A stretch of DNA of 64,000 bases from Xylanibacter oryzae DSM 17970 (lineage in GTDB: Bacteria; Bacteroidota; Bacteroidia; Bacteroidales; Bacteroidaceae): assembly GCF_000585355.1 (NCBI RefSeq), contig NZ_KK073873.1, positions 2,833,703 through 2,897,702 on the forward strand. Direction: 5' to 3'. Shown here piece after piece: positions 10,030-18,554 of this stretch (position 1 is its first letter; each line of letters begins with the position of its first letter). The position numbers were made by a program, and so were the translations under genes. The notes below the pieces were generated by a model that saw only the letters and a program-made list of their open reading frames with translations, was not told where the DNA came from and ran no database searches.

Positions 10030-11706
10030 TTATTTTATTTTCGCGAACTCAAGATCGTTAGTTGCGTAATCAGCAAGTGATGAGTCCTTAGAAATAGCTC
10101 TTTTCAATTGAATGCTTGCAGCGTCATTATTACCTGTACGTGCGTTAAGTATTGCACTTAGATAATCTGTAATGGCATCACTGTTCTTTACGCCCTTCAG
10201 CGTATTTGCTGCTTTAGCATAGTCTTTATTAAGAATCTGAGCCAAGGCTGCGCTGTTGCTGTTTATTCCATTGAAATTATTCTCAGCTTCAGCATAATTT
10301 CCCTTTGCCAAATTAAGATTTCCAAGAACTTCATTTATTCCATTAGCGTTTTGTGCTTTAAGGATGTAAGTCTCAGCTTCTTCTTTGTTATTATTAAGCA
10401 AAGCGATGTAGCCTAGGTTGCCGTTAGCCTCAGGAGCTTTAGGATTAACTTCCAATGCTTTCTGTAAGTATTCCTTCGCATCGTTAGTGTTGCCCTTTGC
10501 AAGTTCCATTACAGCAATGTTGTTGTATGCTCTGTAGTCGTTAGGATAAACTTCTGTAGTCTGTTTGTAAACAGTCTCCTTGTCATTGTTGTTATCCTTA
10601 AGTGTTGCAGCATAAAGCATTTCCTCTACGCTTAATTTCTTTGCGTCTTTGTCCAATTGGTCAAGAATCTGTTGGTCATCTCTTCCGATTGTCTCATAAT
10701 TGATAGTAAGACGAGAACGGCGTAATTCAGGAAGAATTCCATCAGCAAGTTCTTTGAATGCAGCAGACATATTTCTTATCTGTTGTTCGCGCTGTTGAGG
10801 ATCCTGATACATAGAAAGAACACGTATAATAAGGTCTTTGTCTTGTATGTTAGATGCTTTTACTAATTCCTGGAAACCGTCCCAGTCTTGTGCTGTATAT
10901 TTAGCATCAACAGGAGCAGAAACTTTAGTTTGTTTCAATTGGCCCTTAACATATTTTTCAGAGCTATTCTGACGTTTGTTGGCTAGTTTATCGTTCAACT
11001 TAACACCTCCGTCTGGTGATGCGTAAGCGCTGATTTCTACATTATTTATATTAAGTCCCTCTTTATCCTTATTGATTTTCTTCAGCAGATTTACAAACTC
11101 TTTAACAGAATTGTTCTTCAACTCGCTTTTACGGAGGTTAGCCTGCTGGATAAGGAATTTAATGTTAGCTTCCTGTTTCTGTTCTGTTACTCTCTTGAAA
11201 GAGTCTAGAGCCAAACAAGGATTAGAAGTCTTCAACGTATTCTTTGATAATTCAGATGTAGCGATTATTCCTGTTGCAACTTTAACTGCAGGGACTTTAA
11301 CTTTTTTCTTGCCTATCTTAGCATCAAAAGTTAAATATAAATCACTTTTATGCATGTCTGGTGTGTATACGAAATTTGTTTTCATCGTATATCGTCCACC
11401 CACACGATAAGATATTGTCTGGTCGTTGCTCTGAACCTTCTCGCCCTGGAAAGTAGCACCACTACCTTGAGTAGATAGTCCGTTACCATAGCGTAGTTCT
11501 GGAATAACAGTAACAACGGCTTTTTTGTTCATATACTTCTCCGGGAAAAGACCATTAATTGTAACTGGCACTTGACCTGCCTGAGTTTCAAGCGGATTAG
11601 GTGTTACATTAAAGTTATCCGAAGATAAAACTCCTAGTTTTGAACAAGAAGTTAGAGCTAATAATACAATAGCTGATAAAGGAATAAATAGATTTTTATG
11701 CATCAT
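10030..11706 (-). CDS. OmpA-like/TPR lipoprotein
   Basis: A lipoprotein of about 558 residues (signal LLALTSC-S). Beta-rich N-terminal half. A central segment (ISAYASPDGG...LANKRQNSSEKYV) resembles the peptidoglycan-binding OmpA C-terminal domain. The C-terminal half has tetratricopeptide repeats (YRAYNNIAVMELAKGNTNDA, APEANGNLGYIALLNNNKEEA). It is probably an outer-membrane, peptidoglycan-linked structural lipoprotein; function unknown. The open frame continues upstream through tRNA-Leu to 11766; I take the first of the tandem ATG codons at 11706 or 11703, which precede the lipoprotein signal. It starts 17 bases downstream of tRNA-Leu, so it appears co-transcribed with two tRNAs. Confidence 0.85.
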   Translation of the reverse strand: MMHKNLFIPLSAIVLLALTSCSKLGVLSSDNFNVTPNPLETQAGQVPVTINGLFPEKYMNKKAVVTVIPELRYGNGLSTQGSGATFQGEKVQSNDQTISYRVGGRYTMKTNFVYTPDMHKSDLYLTFDAKIGKKKVKVPAVKVATGIIATSELSKNTLKTSNPCLALDSFKRVTEQKQEANIKFLIQQANLRKSELKNNSVKEFVNLLKKINKDKEGLNINNVEISAYASPDGGVKLNDKLANKRQNSSEKYVKGQLKQTKVSAPVDAKYTAQDWDGFQELVKASNIQDKDLIIRVLSMYQDPQQREQQIRNMSAAFKELADGILPELRRSRLTINYETIGRDDQQILDQLDKDAKKLSVEEMLYAATLKDNNNDKETVYKQTTEVYPNDYRAYNNIAVMELAKGNTNDAKEYLQKALEVNPKAPEANGNLGYIALLNNNKEEAETYILKAQNANGINEVLGNLNLAKGNYAEAENNFNGINSNSAALAQILNKDYAKAANTLKGVKNSDAITDYLSAILNARTGNNDAASIQLKRAISKDSSLADYATNDLEFAKIK

Positions 11707-11723
11707 TGAAATGATTTTAGGTG

Positions 11724-11809
11724 TGCCGCGAGCGGGACTCGAACCCGCACAGCCATTACTGGCCAAGGGATTTTAAGTCCCTCGTGTCTACCAATTCCAC
11801 CATTGCGGC
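11724..11809 (-). tRNA. tRNA-Leu (anticodon TAA)
   Basis: Class II tRNA with a long variable arm (GGCC...GGCT). Anticodon loop CTTAAAA gives anticodon TAA. T arm GCGGG-TTCGAGT-CCCGC. Acceptor GCCGCAA faces TCGCGGC, which leaves an A-C mismatch at position 6-67; a G at position 6 would restore the pair. CCA is not encoded. Confidence 0.93.
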
Positions 11810-11823
11810 CCAATTACTACTTG

Positions 11824-11896
<73 letters not shown>

Positions 11897-11908
11897 GAAT
11901 TGTGAATG

Positions 11909-11940
11909 CAAAGATAATGCTATTTATTTGAAATGCCAAA
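11909..11940 (-). promoter_or_regulatory. Promoter of the tRNA-Gly/tRNA-Leu/lipoprotein unit
   Basis: On the minus strand TTTG (11940-11937), 20 bases, then TATCTTTG (11916-11909): a full match to the Bacteroidetes sigma-ABfr consensus. The -7 element ends 12 bases before the tRNA-Gly 5' end. Confidence 0.8.
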
Positions 11941-11967
11941 CTAATTTACACATTTTAATATTATGTG

Positions 11968-12534
11968 CTAATTATTGACGTTAAGCACTCCAAATGGGCT
12001 TGTAGAAGCCACTCTATATCTTATCATCTTTTCTCCGGCAGCACCTTTTGATATAATACCACCATTATTCATGTCATATTGTCTACCGCATTTTGCGCAT
12101 GTTGCAATACCATTGGTACTCATTGTAAGTGGATTTCTCTGTTTGATAGGGTTGTTTGGATCTGTACAGTTAGGACATTGACGGTCGTAGGCATAAAGAA
12201 TGTGTGGCTCAAATGTACTGTAGCCTACAAATATACCATTATTAATACCTAGCAATAGACTTCTTTTACTGTCAATAGCATTGAATATCGAAGTTGAGTT
12301 ATTACCATTGTTATCAGTAAAAGCAAAATATTGTACCCCGGATTTTGAATTTATACTTATATAGCAAAAAATTCCTGATGACATGGAGTTTAGACTTCCT
12401 GCTAATGTTGGATCATTATGTGTAGCGTTGTCTATAACAAGAAAACAAGGGATATTGCTGAACTCATATTCTGTATTGCATGAAAATAGAAATAGCAATA
12501 CAAATGATGTGATTGCACATTTTACAGCTTTCAT
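11968..12534 (-). CDS. Putative lipoprotein with a C-terminal CxxC pair
   Basis: A 188-residue protein with a lipoprotein-like signal (LLFLFSC-N at about residue 19). I do not recognise the family with certainty. The C-terminal half contains CPNC and, about 26 residues later, CAKCGRQYDMNNGG, a zinc-ribbon or Rieske-like arrangement, followed by MIRYRVA. It is therefore likely a small periplasm-facing metal-binding lipoprotein. It starts 6 bases after argH on the same strand and is probably the last gene of the pyrE-SRPBCC-argH unit, although its role has no obvious link to arginine or pyrimidine synthesis. Confidence 0.7.
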   Translation of the reverse strand: MKAVKCAITSFVLLFLFSCNTEYEFSNIPCFLVIDNATHNDPTLAGSLNSMSSGIFCYISINSKSGVQYFAFTDNNGNNSTSIFNAIDSKRSLLLGINNGIFVGYSTFEPHILYAYDRQCPNCTDPNNPIKQRNPLTMSTNGIATCAKCGRQYDMNNGGIISKGAAGEKMIRYRVASTSPFGVLNVNN

Positions 12535-12540
12535 GCTTAA

Positions 12541-13878
12541 TTATTTCAGAAGTTGTTTTTCTGCCTCTTTAATATTCTCAAAATGGAATTCGTCTAGAGT
12601 TTTATTCATCAGTGCTTGTATTTTGTCATTACATAGATTACCTATGCTGCCTTCGTGAGTGTGATGAATATTTTTATTTGGTACAAATTTACCGGCTTCT
12701 ATGTCGAGTCCAACTTTCTTATATGCATCGCGGAATGGCATTCCGTCGGCAGCCAGTCTATTTACTTCTTCAACAGAGAACATTGGATCGTACATTGGGT
12801 TGTCAAGTATATTCTTGTTTACCTCAATCTTATTTATTATGTATGCTGCCATTTGCAGGCAGTCTTTCAGTTCATCAAATGCAGGTAAGAAAACTTCCTT
12901 GATAATCTGTAGATCTCTGAAATATCCCACGGGGAGATTGTTCATTATCAACATAACCTGCTGTGGCAGACTTTGTATTTTGTTGCTTTTAGCACGTATA
13001 AGCTCGAATACATCAGGATTCTTTTTATGTGGCATTATACTACTACCGGTGGTACACTCTTTAGGTAATTTTACAAAAGAGAAATTCTGACAGTTGAACA
13101 TGCATGCATCGAAAGCCATCTTTGCAAGAGTCCCTGCAATAGTAGCCATCGCAAAAGCTACGTTGCGTTCCATCTTTCCTCGTCCCATCTGTGCGTAAAC
13201 CACATTATAGTCCATTGAGTCGAATCCAAGTAGTTTGGTCGTCAGTGAGCGATTAAGAGGAAATGAAGATCCATAACCGGCAGCGCTTCCCAGAGGATTA
13301 CGGTTGGTCATTCGGTATGCAGCTTGCAAGAAAAGCAAATCGTCTGTAAGACCTTCGGCGTAAGCACCGAACCACAAACCGAAAGAACTAGGCATAGCTA
13401 TTTGCAGATGAGTATAACCAGGCATAAGAACATCCTTGTATTGATTGCTTTTCTGTATTAGTTCATCAAACAGAATTTTTACGGCTTCTGCTATCTCTTT
13501 AAGTTCGTGACGAGTAAACAGTTTAAGGTCAAGCAAGACCTGATCGTTGCGTGAGCGTCCGCTATGAATTTTCTTTCCGATATCACCAAGTTTACGAGTG
13601 AGCATTAGTTCTACCTGGGAATGAACATCCTCCACACCATCTTCAATTACGAACTTTCCTTGTTCGCAGACAGCATAGATTTTTTTGAGTTCTGCCAATA
13701 ATTGTTTAAGTTCATCAGCAGTAAGTAGTCCGATAGTTTCAAGCATAGTGATATGAGCCATCGAACCCAAAACATCGTATTTAGCGAGATAGAGGTCCAA
13801 TTCACGATCACGGCCTACAGTGAATCTCTCTATTTCTTTGTTAATCTCAAAATTCTTTTCCCAGAGTTTATTTGCCAT
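12541..13878 (-). CDS. argH: Argininosuccinate lyase
   Basis: A 445-residue member of the fumarase/aspartase superfamily, which splits argininosuccinate into arginine and fumarate. The signature loop is GSSIMPHKKNPD at about residues 277-288, with the catalytic serine. Other conserved parts are GRSRNDQVLLDLKLF, with the SRNDQ motif, and PGYTHLQIAMP. Length is usual. It lies 14 bases after an SRPBCC gene and 6 before a lipoprotein gene. Confidence 0.97.
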   Translation of the reverse strand: MANKLWEKNFEINKEIERFTVGRDRELDLYLAKYDVLGSMAHITMLETIGLLTADELKQLLAELKKIYAVCEQGKFVIEDGVEDVHSQVELMLTRKLGDIGKKIHSGRSRNDQVLLDLKLFTRHELKEIAEAVKILFDELIQKSNQYKDVLMPGYTHLQIAMPSSFGLWFGAYAEGLTDDLLFLQAAYRMTNRNPLGSAAGYGSSFPLNRSLTTKLLGFDSMDYNVVYAQMGRGKMERNVAFAMATIAGTLAKMAFDACMFNCQNFSFVKLPKECTTGSSIMPHKKNPDVFELIRAKSNKIQSLPQQVMLIMNNLPVGYFRDLQIIKEVFLPAFDELKDCLQMAAYIINKIEVNKNILDNPMYDPMFSVEEVNRLAADGMPFRDAYKKVGLDIEAGKFVPNKNIHHTHEGSIGNLCNDKIQALMNKTLDEFHFENIKEAEKQLLK

Positions 13879-13892
13879 TATTTCTTAGTTTC

Positions 13893-14309
13893 TTATTCGT
13901 AATGTACCTGTGCTAAAGCTTCTGCTACTTTCTCAAGTCCATCCTTTAACGGTCCGCTTACCATTCCTTTTATAAACGGATTCAATTCAGCTTTAAGTGT
14001 TAGTTTTATTTTGCATGAATCATCTGATTCAGGAACTATCTGAATCCAAAGAAAGAATGGAACAGGTGATTTCTCTGTCTCAAACTTTATGCATTTAGGT
14101 TCGTCTCTTTCTATGATATGTATTTTGATATCACCTACAGGCGATACGCTGATACTTACTGAGTCATGGTCAAAAATAAAGTTTTTGACTTTGTCTTGAG
14201 GTATACGGTCTTTAACCTTCTCAAGATTGTTTAGGTCACTAATGTTGTTGTACACCTTCTGCTGTGAGTAGGGTATAACTTTTATACTGCTTTCAAATGT
14301 AGAGCTCAT
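13893..14309 (-). CDS. SRPBCC-family protein
   Basis: A 138-residue protein with the START/Bet v1-like pattern: an N-terminal strand and helices (FESSIKVIPYSQQKVYNNISDLNNLEKV), several beta strands, and a long C-terminal helix (LKDGLEKVAEALAQV). Such proteins bind hydrophobic ligands in a cavity. In Bacteroidetes a gene of this type is commonly found next to pyrE, as here (6 bases downstream of pyrE). The ligand is unknown. Confidence 0.8.
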   Translation of the reverse strand: MSSTFESSIKVIPYSQQKVYNNISDLNNLEKVKDRIPQDKVKNFIFDHDSVSISVSPVGDIKIHIIERDEPKCIKFETEKSPVPFFLWIQIVPESDDSCKIKLTLKAELNPFIKGMVSGPLKDGLEKVAEALAQVHYE

Positions 14310-14315
14310 AATATT

Positions 14316-14948
14316 TTATTCGTTCCAGTGTGCAGGGTCTTTGCGCCACTTATGTAATACAGCTACATCTTCGTTGTTGATATAGCCGGTATCTAGAGCC
14401 TGGCTTACTACATTATCGTAATCGGTAAGAGTAACTAGCTTAACGTTTGCTTTCTTGAAGGCTTCTTCAGCAACAGGGAAACCGTAAGTGTACGATGCTA
14501 TCATACCTACTACTTCGCATCCGTCTCTGCGTATTGCCTCGACAGCTTTAAGACTGCTTGATCCGGTAGATACCAAATCTTCGATAACAACAACTTTCAT
14601 ACCAGGTTTCAATTCACCTTCTATGAGGTTTTCCAATCCATGGTCTTTTGGTTTACTACGAACGTAAACGAAAGGTAGATTTAACTCTTCAGCTACCAAA
14701 GCTCCTTGTGCAATAGCACCTGTTGCCACACCTGCAACAGCTTCTGTCTCAGGGAAACTTTCCAATATAGCGTGGCATATCTCAAGTTTTACGAAATTTC
14801 TTAATTCCGGGTAGGATAAAGTCTTACGATTGTCGCAATAGAAAGGCGACTTCCATCCTGAAGCCCATGTGAAAGGGCTGTTTGGCTGTAATTTTATCGC
14901 TTTGATTTTCAGTAATTTGGAAGCGAATTCCTTCTTTAAAATGTCCAT
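14316..14948 (-). CDS. pyrE: Orotate phosphoribosyltransferase
   Basis: A 210-residue enzyme that joins orotate to PRPP to make orotidine 5'-phosphate in pyrimidine synthesis. The PRPP-binding motif is VVVIEDLVSTGSSSLKA at about residues 121-137. The N-terminal substrate region contains FTWASGWKSPFYCDNRK. Length is normal. It heads a minus-strand unit with the SRPBCC gene, argH and a lipoprotein gene, and has its own -7 element about 30 bases upstream. Confidence 0.97.
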   Translation of the reverse strand: MDILKKEFASKLLKIKAIKLQPNSPFTWASGWKSPFYCDNRKTLSYPELRNFVKLEICHAILESFPETEAVAGVATGAIAQGALVAEELNLPFVYVRSKPKDHGLENLIEGELKPGMKVVVIEDLVSTGSSSLKAVEAIRRDGCEVVGMIASYTYGFPVAEEAFKKANVKLVTLTDYDNVVSQALDTGYINNEDVAVLHKWRKDPAHWNE

Positions 14949-14978
14949 TATAATAAAATTATTTTATAATTTAAGATG

Positions 14979-14986
14979 CAAATATA
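14979..14986 (-). promoter_or_regulatory. -7 promoter element for pyrE
   Basis: TATATTTG on the minus strand matches TAnnTTTG, 30 bases upstream of the pyrE start. No -33 match was found. Confidence 0.45.
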
Positions 14987-15030
14987 CATATTCTTTTTTA
15001 TAAGGAGCTTCGAATGATAGTTAAATGTTT

Positions 15031-15729
15031 CTAACTTTTAGCGAAACCTAAAGATAACACACTTATTTTTACATTCCCGGCTTTAGTTAATTCTTTAGCA
15101 CATGATATTACAGTTGCACCGGTTGTAACAACATCATCTATTATCAGCAGATGTTTCCCCCTTATTTTTTCGGGTTTGTCAAGATGAAAAACACCTTCTA
15201 CATTTTTCATTCTCCCCCATCTGTCTTTGTCTGTCTGACTTCCCACAAACGCTTGTCTGCTTACTATATTCCCAGCTATTGGAATATCTGTGATTTCGTT
15301 CACACCTTTTGCTATCTCCATACTTTGATTGTAACCTCTTTTTCGTAAGCGTTTTTTAGCTAGAGGTATAGGAATAATGATGTCAATATCATTAAAAAAG
15401 TCATGTCCGTAATATTCTTTAGCTACGATACGTCCCATTTTTACACCAATGTCCGGTTGATTCCCATATTTCAGTGTATAGATGATGTTGCTGACTTGCG
15501 AGTGACCTTCATAATAAAAAAGAGCAACCCCCTTCTCTATCGGTATCTGTCCCCAAAAAAGTTTTGCCATTTCGTTATTATATGGGTCTTTGAAGAATTG
15601 CGTACGCGGTATATGCATATTACATACTGTGCATATTGTATTTTCGGCTATTGCCAGTCTATTCCCGCATATTACACAAGCACGTGGAGCAATAATATCT
15701 ATCAGTCTGCTCCAGAAACTAATTTTCAT
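15031..15729 (-). CDS. comF: ComF-family phosphoribosyltransferase-like protein
   Basis: A 232-residue protein with an N-terminal four-cysteine zinc ribbon (CVICGNRL and CTVCNMHIP, about residues 18-40) and a C-terminal phosphoribosyltransferase domain with the PRPP loop LLIIDDVVTTGATVIS. ComF proteins support DNA uptake during natural transformation, though their reaction is unproved. Together with comM at 7461-9005 this suggests a conserved competence set. The start overlaps the end of recX by 11 bases, so translation is likely coupled. Confidence 0.9.
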   Translation of the reverse strand: MKISFWSRLIDIIAPRACVICGNRLAIAENTICTVCNMHIPRTQFFKDPYNNEMAKLFWGQIPIEKGVALFYYEGHSQVSNIIYTLKYGNQPDIGVKMGRIVAKEYYGHDFFNDIDIIIPIPLAKKRLRKRGYNQSMEIAKGVNEITDIPIAGNIVSRQAFVGSQTDKDRWGRMKNVEGVFHLDKPEKIRGKHLLIIDDVVTTGATVISCAKELTKAGNVKISVLSLGFAKS

Positions 15730-16207
15730 CTTCGTCTATATTGAATTCATCAGCATTATCGATACATTCTCTTATTATATCCATGCCAAATCCTTTACTT
15801 AAGGCAAATCTTATCAGTTTCCCATTCAATTCATAATCGTTTGTTGCTTTTGTACTTTTACGTTTTTTCTTTAATAGAGGTCGCAGTATATTAAGATATT
15901 CTTCTTTTTCGACATTATCTAGAACATCTTGTTGTATAGAAGCCGGTATCCTTTTAGCCCATAATGCTTGTTCTATCTTGCGGCGCCCCCATTTGCTATA
16001 TCTTATTTTGTCTTTAACAAAGAAACGGCAAAAACGTTCGTCGTCAATAAATTTTTCTTCTGTTAATTTTCGCATTATACGGTCTTGAACTTCTTCACTT
16101 AGTCCCCATTTCTGCATTTTCTGTATCATTTCATATGAACAGTGCTCTGCACTGGAACATAAAGCCGAAAGCCTAAATAGTGCATCTTTTTCTGAAATTT
16201 CTTTCAT
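15719..16207 (-). CDS. recX: Regulatory protein RecX
   Basis: A 162-residue all-helical protein of the RecX family, which limits RecA filament growth. The characteristic three-helix repeats are visible: LSALCSSAEHCSYEMIQKMQ, FIDDERFCRFFVKDKIRYSKWG and RRKIEQALWAKRIP. It overlaps prmC by four bases (ATGA) upstream and comF by 11 bases downstream, giving a tightly packed prmC-recX-comF operon. Confidence 0.92.
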   Translation of the reverse strand: MKEISEKDALFRLSALCSSAEHCSYEMIQKMQKWGLSEEVQDRIMRKLTEEKFIDDERFCRFFVKDKIRYSKWGRRKIEQALWAKRIPASIQQDVLDNVEKEEYLNILRPLLKKKRKSTKATNDYELNGKLIRFALSKGFGMDIIRECIDNADEFNIDEDEN

Positions 16208-17040
16208 AGTTTTTTTGCTTTAACAAATCTTTTCTTACCAAACGAGTCTTCTTTTATCGTTATATCACAGAAGCCTTCTTTTTCTAGCATATCAATCATT
16301 TCATGGTGGTATATAGGATTGATTTCGAAATATAGCATACCTTCATGCTTTAGTGCCTCTATTGCGTATTCGCTGATATGTTGATAGAATATTAGAGGGT
16401 TGTCGTCTGGTACAAAAAGAGCCAGACCCGGTTCGTATTCCAATACATTTCTTTCCATATCCGTTTTCTCTTTGTCACATATATATGGAGGATTGCTTAC
16501 TATGATATCCCAGCATTCATTGTCATTAGGATAATGAATAGCATCTTGACAATTAAATGTGACATTTGCACCTAATTTTGAAGCGTTGTGTGCTGATGTC
16601 AGAAGGGCCTGTGGCGATATGTCCCATGCATTTACTTTGGCAGTTTTAATGCCGAGTGCAAGTGTTATGGCAATACACCCACTGCCTGTACCGATATCTA
16701 AGACGTTCGGATCGCTTGCTGCATCCTCGATTATCCATTCGCATAGTTCGGCAGTTTCAGGTCGCGGAATCAATACACTGGGACCTACATCAAATGTATG
16801 TCCTGCAAAATCTGCTGTACCTGTAATGTACTGAACAGGTTCGTGTTTCATGATCCTTTGGATAATTTTTTCTAGTTTGCAGTTGTCATCTGCTGATAAT
16901 TGTGTAACTTTGCCACAATAAACATCTGTGGCAGACATACCGAAACACACATCCAATACATAACGAGCGATAGCTTTTGCTTCGTTTTCGTCGTAAACAG
17001 TTGCTATCTTGTGCCAGATTTCATCGTATGTCATTGTCAT
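16204..17040 (-). CDS. prmC: Release factor glutamine methyltransferase PrmC
   Basis: A 278-residue SAM-dependent methyltransferase that methylates the GGQ glutamine of release factors RF1/RF2. It has an N-terminal helical domain, then a Rossmann domain with the SAM motif VLDIGTGSGCIAITLA at about residues 115-130 and the catalytic NPPY motif (IIVSNPPYI at about 180). EPVQYITG precedes the SAM domain, as usual. It is the first gene of the prmC-recX-comF unit and is divergent from ribD, with only 38 bases between the starts. Confidence 0.96.
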   Translation of the reverse strand: MTMTYDEIWHKIATVYDENEAKAIARYVLDVCFGMSATDVYCGKVTQLSADDNCKLEKIIQRIMKHEPVQYITGTADFAGHTFDVGPSVLIPRPETAELCEWIIEDAASDPNVLDIGTGSGCIAITLALGIKTAKVNAWDISPQALLTSAHNASKLGANVTFNCQDAIHYPNDNECWDIIVSNPPYICDKEKTDMERNVLEYEPGLALFVPDDNPLIFYQHISEYAIEALKHEGMLYFEINPIYHHEMIDMLEKEGFCDITIKEDSFGKKRFVKAKKL

Positions 17041-17056
17041 AATTATAAGTTGGATG

Positions 17057-17064
17057 CAAATTTA
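17057..17064 (-). promoter_or_regulatory. -7 promoter element for prmC
   Basis: TAAATTTG on the minus strand, 16 bases upstream of the prmC ATG, inside the 38-bp divergent gap with ribD. The leader would be only about ten bases long. Confidence 0.5.
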
Positions 17065-17078
17065 GTAAATCATTCGTA

Positions 17079-18047
17079 ATGAACCAAATAATAGAAGACG
17101 AAAAGTATATGCGCCGTTGTCTTCAACTGGCTGCAAACGGAAAAAATAATGCGAAACCAAATCCCATGGTTGGAGCCGTTATTGTTTGTGATGGACGGAT
17201 TATTGGTGAGGGATATCATGTGAGATGTGGAGAAGGACACGCCGAAGTTAATGCATTTAAGTCTGTTAAAGATGAAGACGGTATATTGCTGACAAAATCA
17301 ACTATGTATGTAAGTCTTGAACCATGTAGTCATTATGGTCGTACTCCTCCTTGTGCAGATCTTATTGTTAGTAAGAAAGTACGACGGGTCGTTGTTGGTT
17401 GTATTGATCCGTTTGCAAAAGTTCAAGGTCGTGGCATTCAGAAGCTTCGTGATGCTGGAATTGAAGTTACGGTAGGTGTGCTGGAGAACGAATGTCTTGA
17501 CCTCAATAAGAGATTCGTAACGTATAATACCCATCACCGCCCTTATGTTATATTGAAGTGGGCTCAGTCGGCCAATGGCTTTTTAGATGATAATTTTAAG
17601 GCCGCATCCTTTTCTACTTTATTTACCCAAATGCTTGTTCATAAGTTGCGTGCTGAGAGTGATGCAATTCTTGTTGGACGTATAAGTGATGAGCGTGATC
17701 ATCCACAACTTAATGTAAGAGAGTGGAGTGGTCGTAATCCAAGGCGTATAGTGCTTGATCGTAATCATCCCTTTTCTCCCGATGTGGATTTTGACAGTCC
17801 TGTACTGCCTCAATTGATGCAATATCTATATGATAAAGGTATTCAATCGTTGTTGGTAGAGGGTGGGGCATATACGCATAATACTTTTATTGAAAGTGGA
17901 ATGTGGGATGAAATACGTGTGGAAAAATCAAAAGTGACTATCAGTAAAGGTACAAAATCAGCAAGTATTCCGGATGATGTTATTCTTATGGACGAGAAAG
18001 AATATGATGGTAATACTATATCAATATATCATAAGAATACATATTGA
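17079..18047 (+). CDS. ribD: Bifunctional diaminohydroxyphosphoribosylaminopyrimidine deaminase / reductase
   Basis: A 322-residue riboflavin-pathway enzyme that carries out the deamination and ribose reduction steps. The N-terminal deaminase has the zinc motif HAEVNAF and EPCSHYGRTPPCADLI. The C-terminal part is the RibD reductase (YVILKWAQSANGFLDD..., ...LLVEGGAYTHNTFIESGMWDEIRV). The reductase is somewhat short compared with the Escherichia coli enzyme but keeps the family landmarks. Transcribed alone, divergent from prmC. Confidence 0.95.
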   Translation: MNQIIEDEKYMRRCLQLAANGKNNAKPNPMVGAVIVCDGRIIGEGYHVRCGEGHAEVNAFKSVKDEDGILLTKSTMYVSLEPCSHYGRTPPCADLIVSKKVRRVVVGCIDPFAKVQGRGIQKLRDAGIEVTVGVLENECLDLNKRFVTYNTHHRPYVILKWAQSANGFLDDNFKAASFSTLFTQMLVHKLRAESDAILVGRISDERDHPQLNVREWSGRNPRRIVLDRNHPFSPDVDFDSPVLPQLMQYLYDKGIQSLLVEGGAYTHNTFIESGMWDEIRVEKSKVTISKGTKSASIPDDVILMDEKEYDGNTISIYHKNTY

Positions 18048-18073
18048 TACTTTTCCGAAGGTATTATATTCTA

Positions 18074-18544
18074 CTATTTGTTTTTCCTGCCGAAGTCAGC
18101 AGGGATGTCTCCCCATTGTCTAGTCTGCCACTGGATTATTGGAACTGTGATTTTGTGAGTCTTTAACCAATTCTCTGCCCTCAAAATTACATCATACAAC
18201 TGTTCGTTTTTGGGGATGCGTTCCAGAGTAGTCTTGCACTTCTTCTTGTTTACCCAGACAATAGCATTATAACTATCCGAATATATTGTTTTCGAAATGC
18301 CTTTCTGCTGCATAAGAGCTAAGGCATGAACAATAGCGAGGAATTCCCCGATATTATTCGTGCCATGTATAGGACCGTAATGAAATATAACCTCTCCTGT
18401 AGCAAGATCCACACCTTTGTATTCCATCGGTCCGGGGTTTCCACTGCAAGCAGCATCCACAGCCCAGGCATTTGCCGTTACCTCTTTGGGTAAAGGCAAT
18501 ACGGTATCGTTACGATAGTCTGGTGGATTGGTTATTTTAGTCAT
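18074..18544 (-). CDS. RNase H-like protein
   Basis: A protein of about 156 residues with an RNase H fold. Acidic catalytic positions appear in order: AVDAACSGNPGPMEY (first Asp), NNIGEFLAIVHAL (Glu), IYSDSYNAIVWV (second Asp) and DIPADFGRK (likely last Asp). In RNase H1 it would cut RNA in RNA-DNA hybrids. The open frame extends to 18583, which would overlap argS by 29 bases; I prefer the ATG at 18544, 10 bases after the argS stop. It has no viroplasmin-like N-terminal domain, unlike many Bacteroidetes RNase H1 proteins. Confidence 0.85.
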   Translation of the reverse strand: MTKITNPPDYRNDTVLPLPKEVTANAWAVDAACSGNPGPMEYKGVDLATGEVIFHYGPIHGTNNIGEFLAIVHALALMQQKGISKTIYSDSYNAIVWVNKKKCKTTLERIPKNEQLYDVILRAENWLKTHKITVPIIQWQTRQWGDIPADFGRKNK

Positions 18545-18554
18545 TTCGTATAAT

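Noticed and set aside
11707..11766. N-terminal extension of the OmpA/TPR lipoprotein
   Set aside because: Overlaps tRNA-Leu; the lipoprotein signal begins at the tandem ATG codons at 11703/11706.
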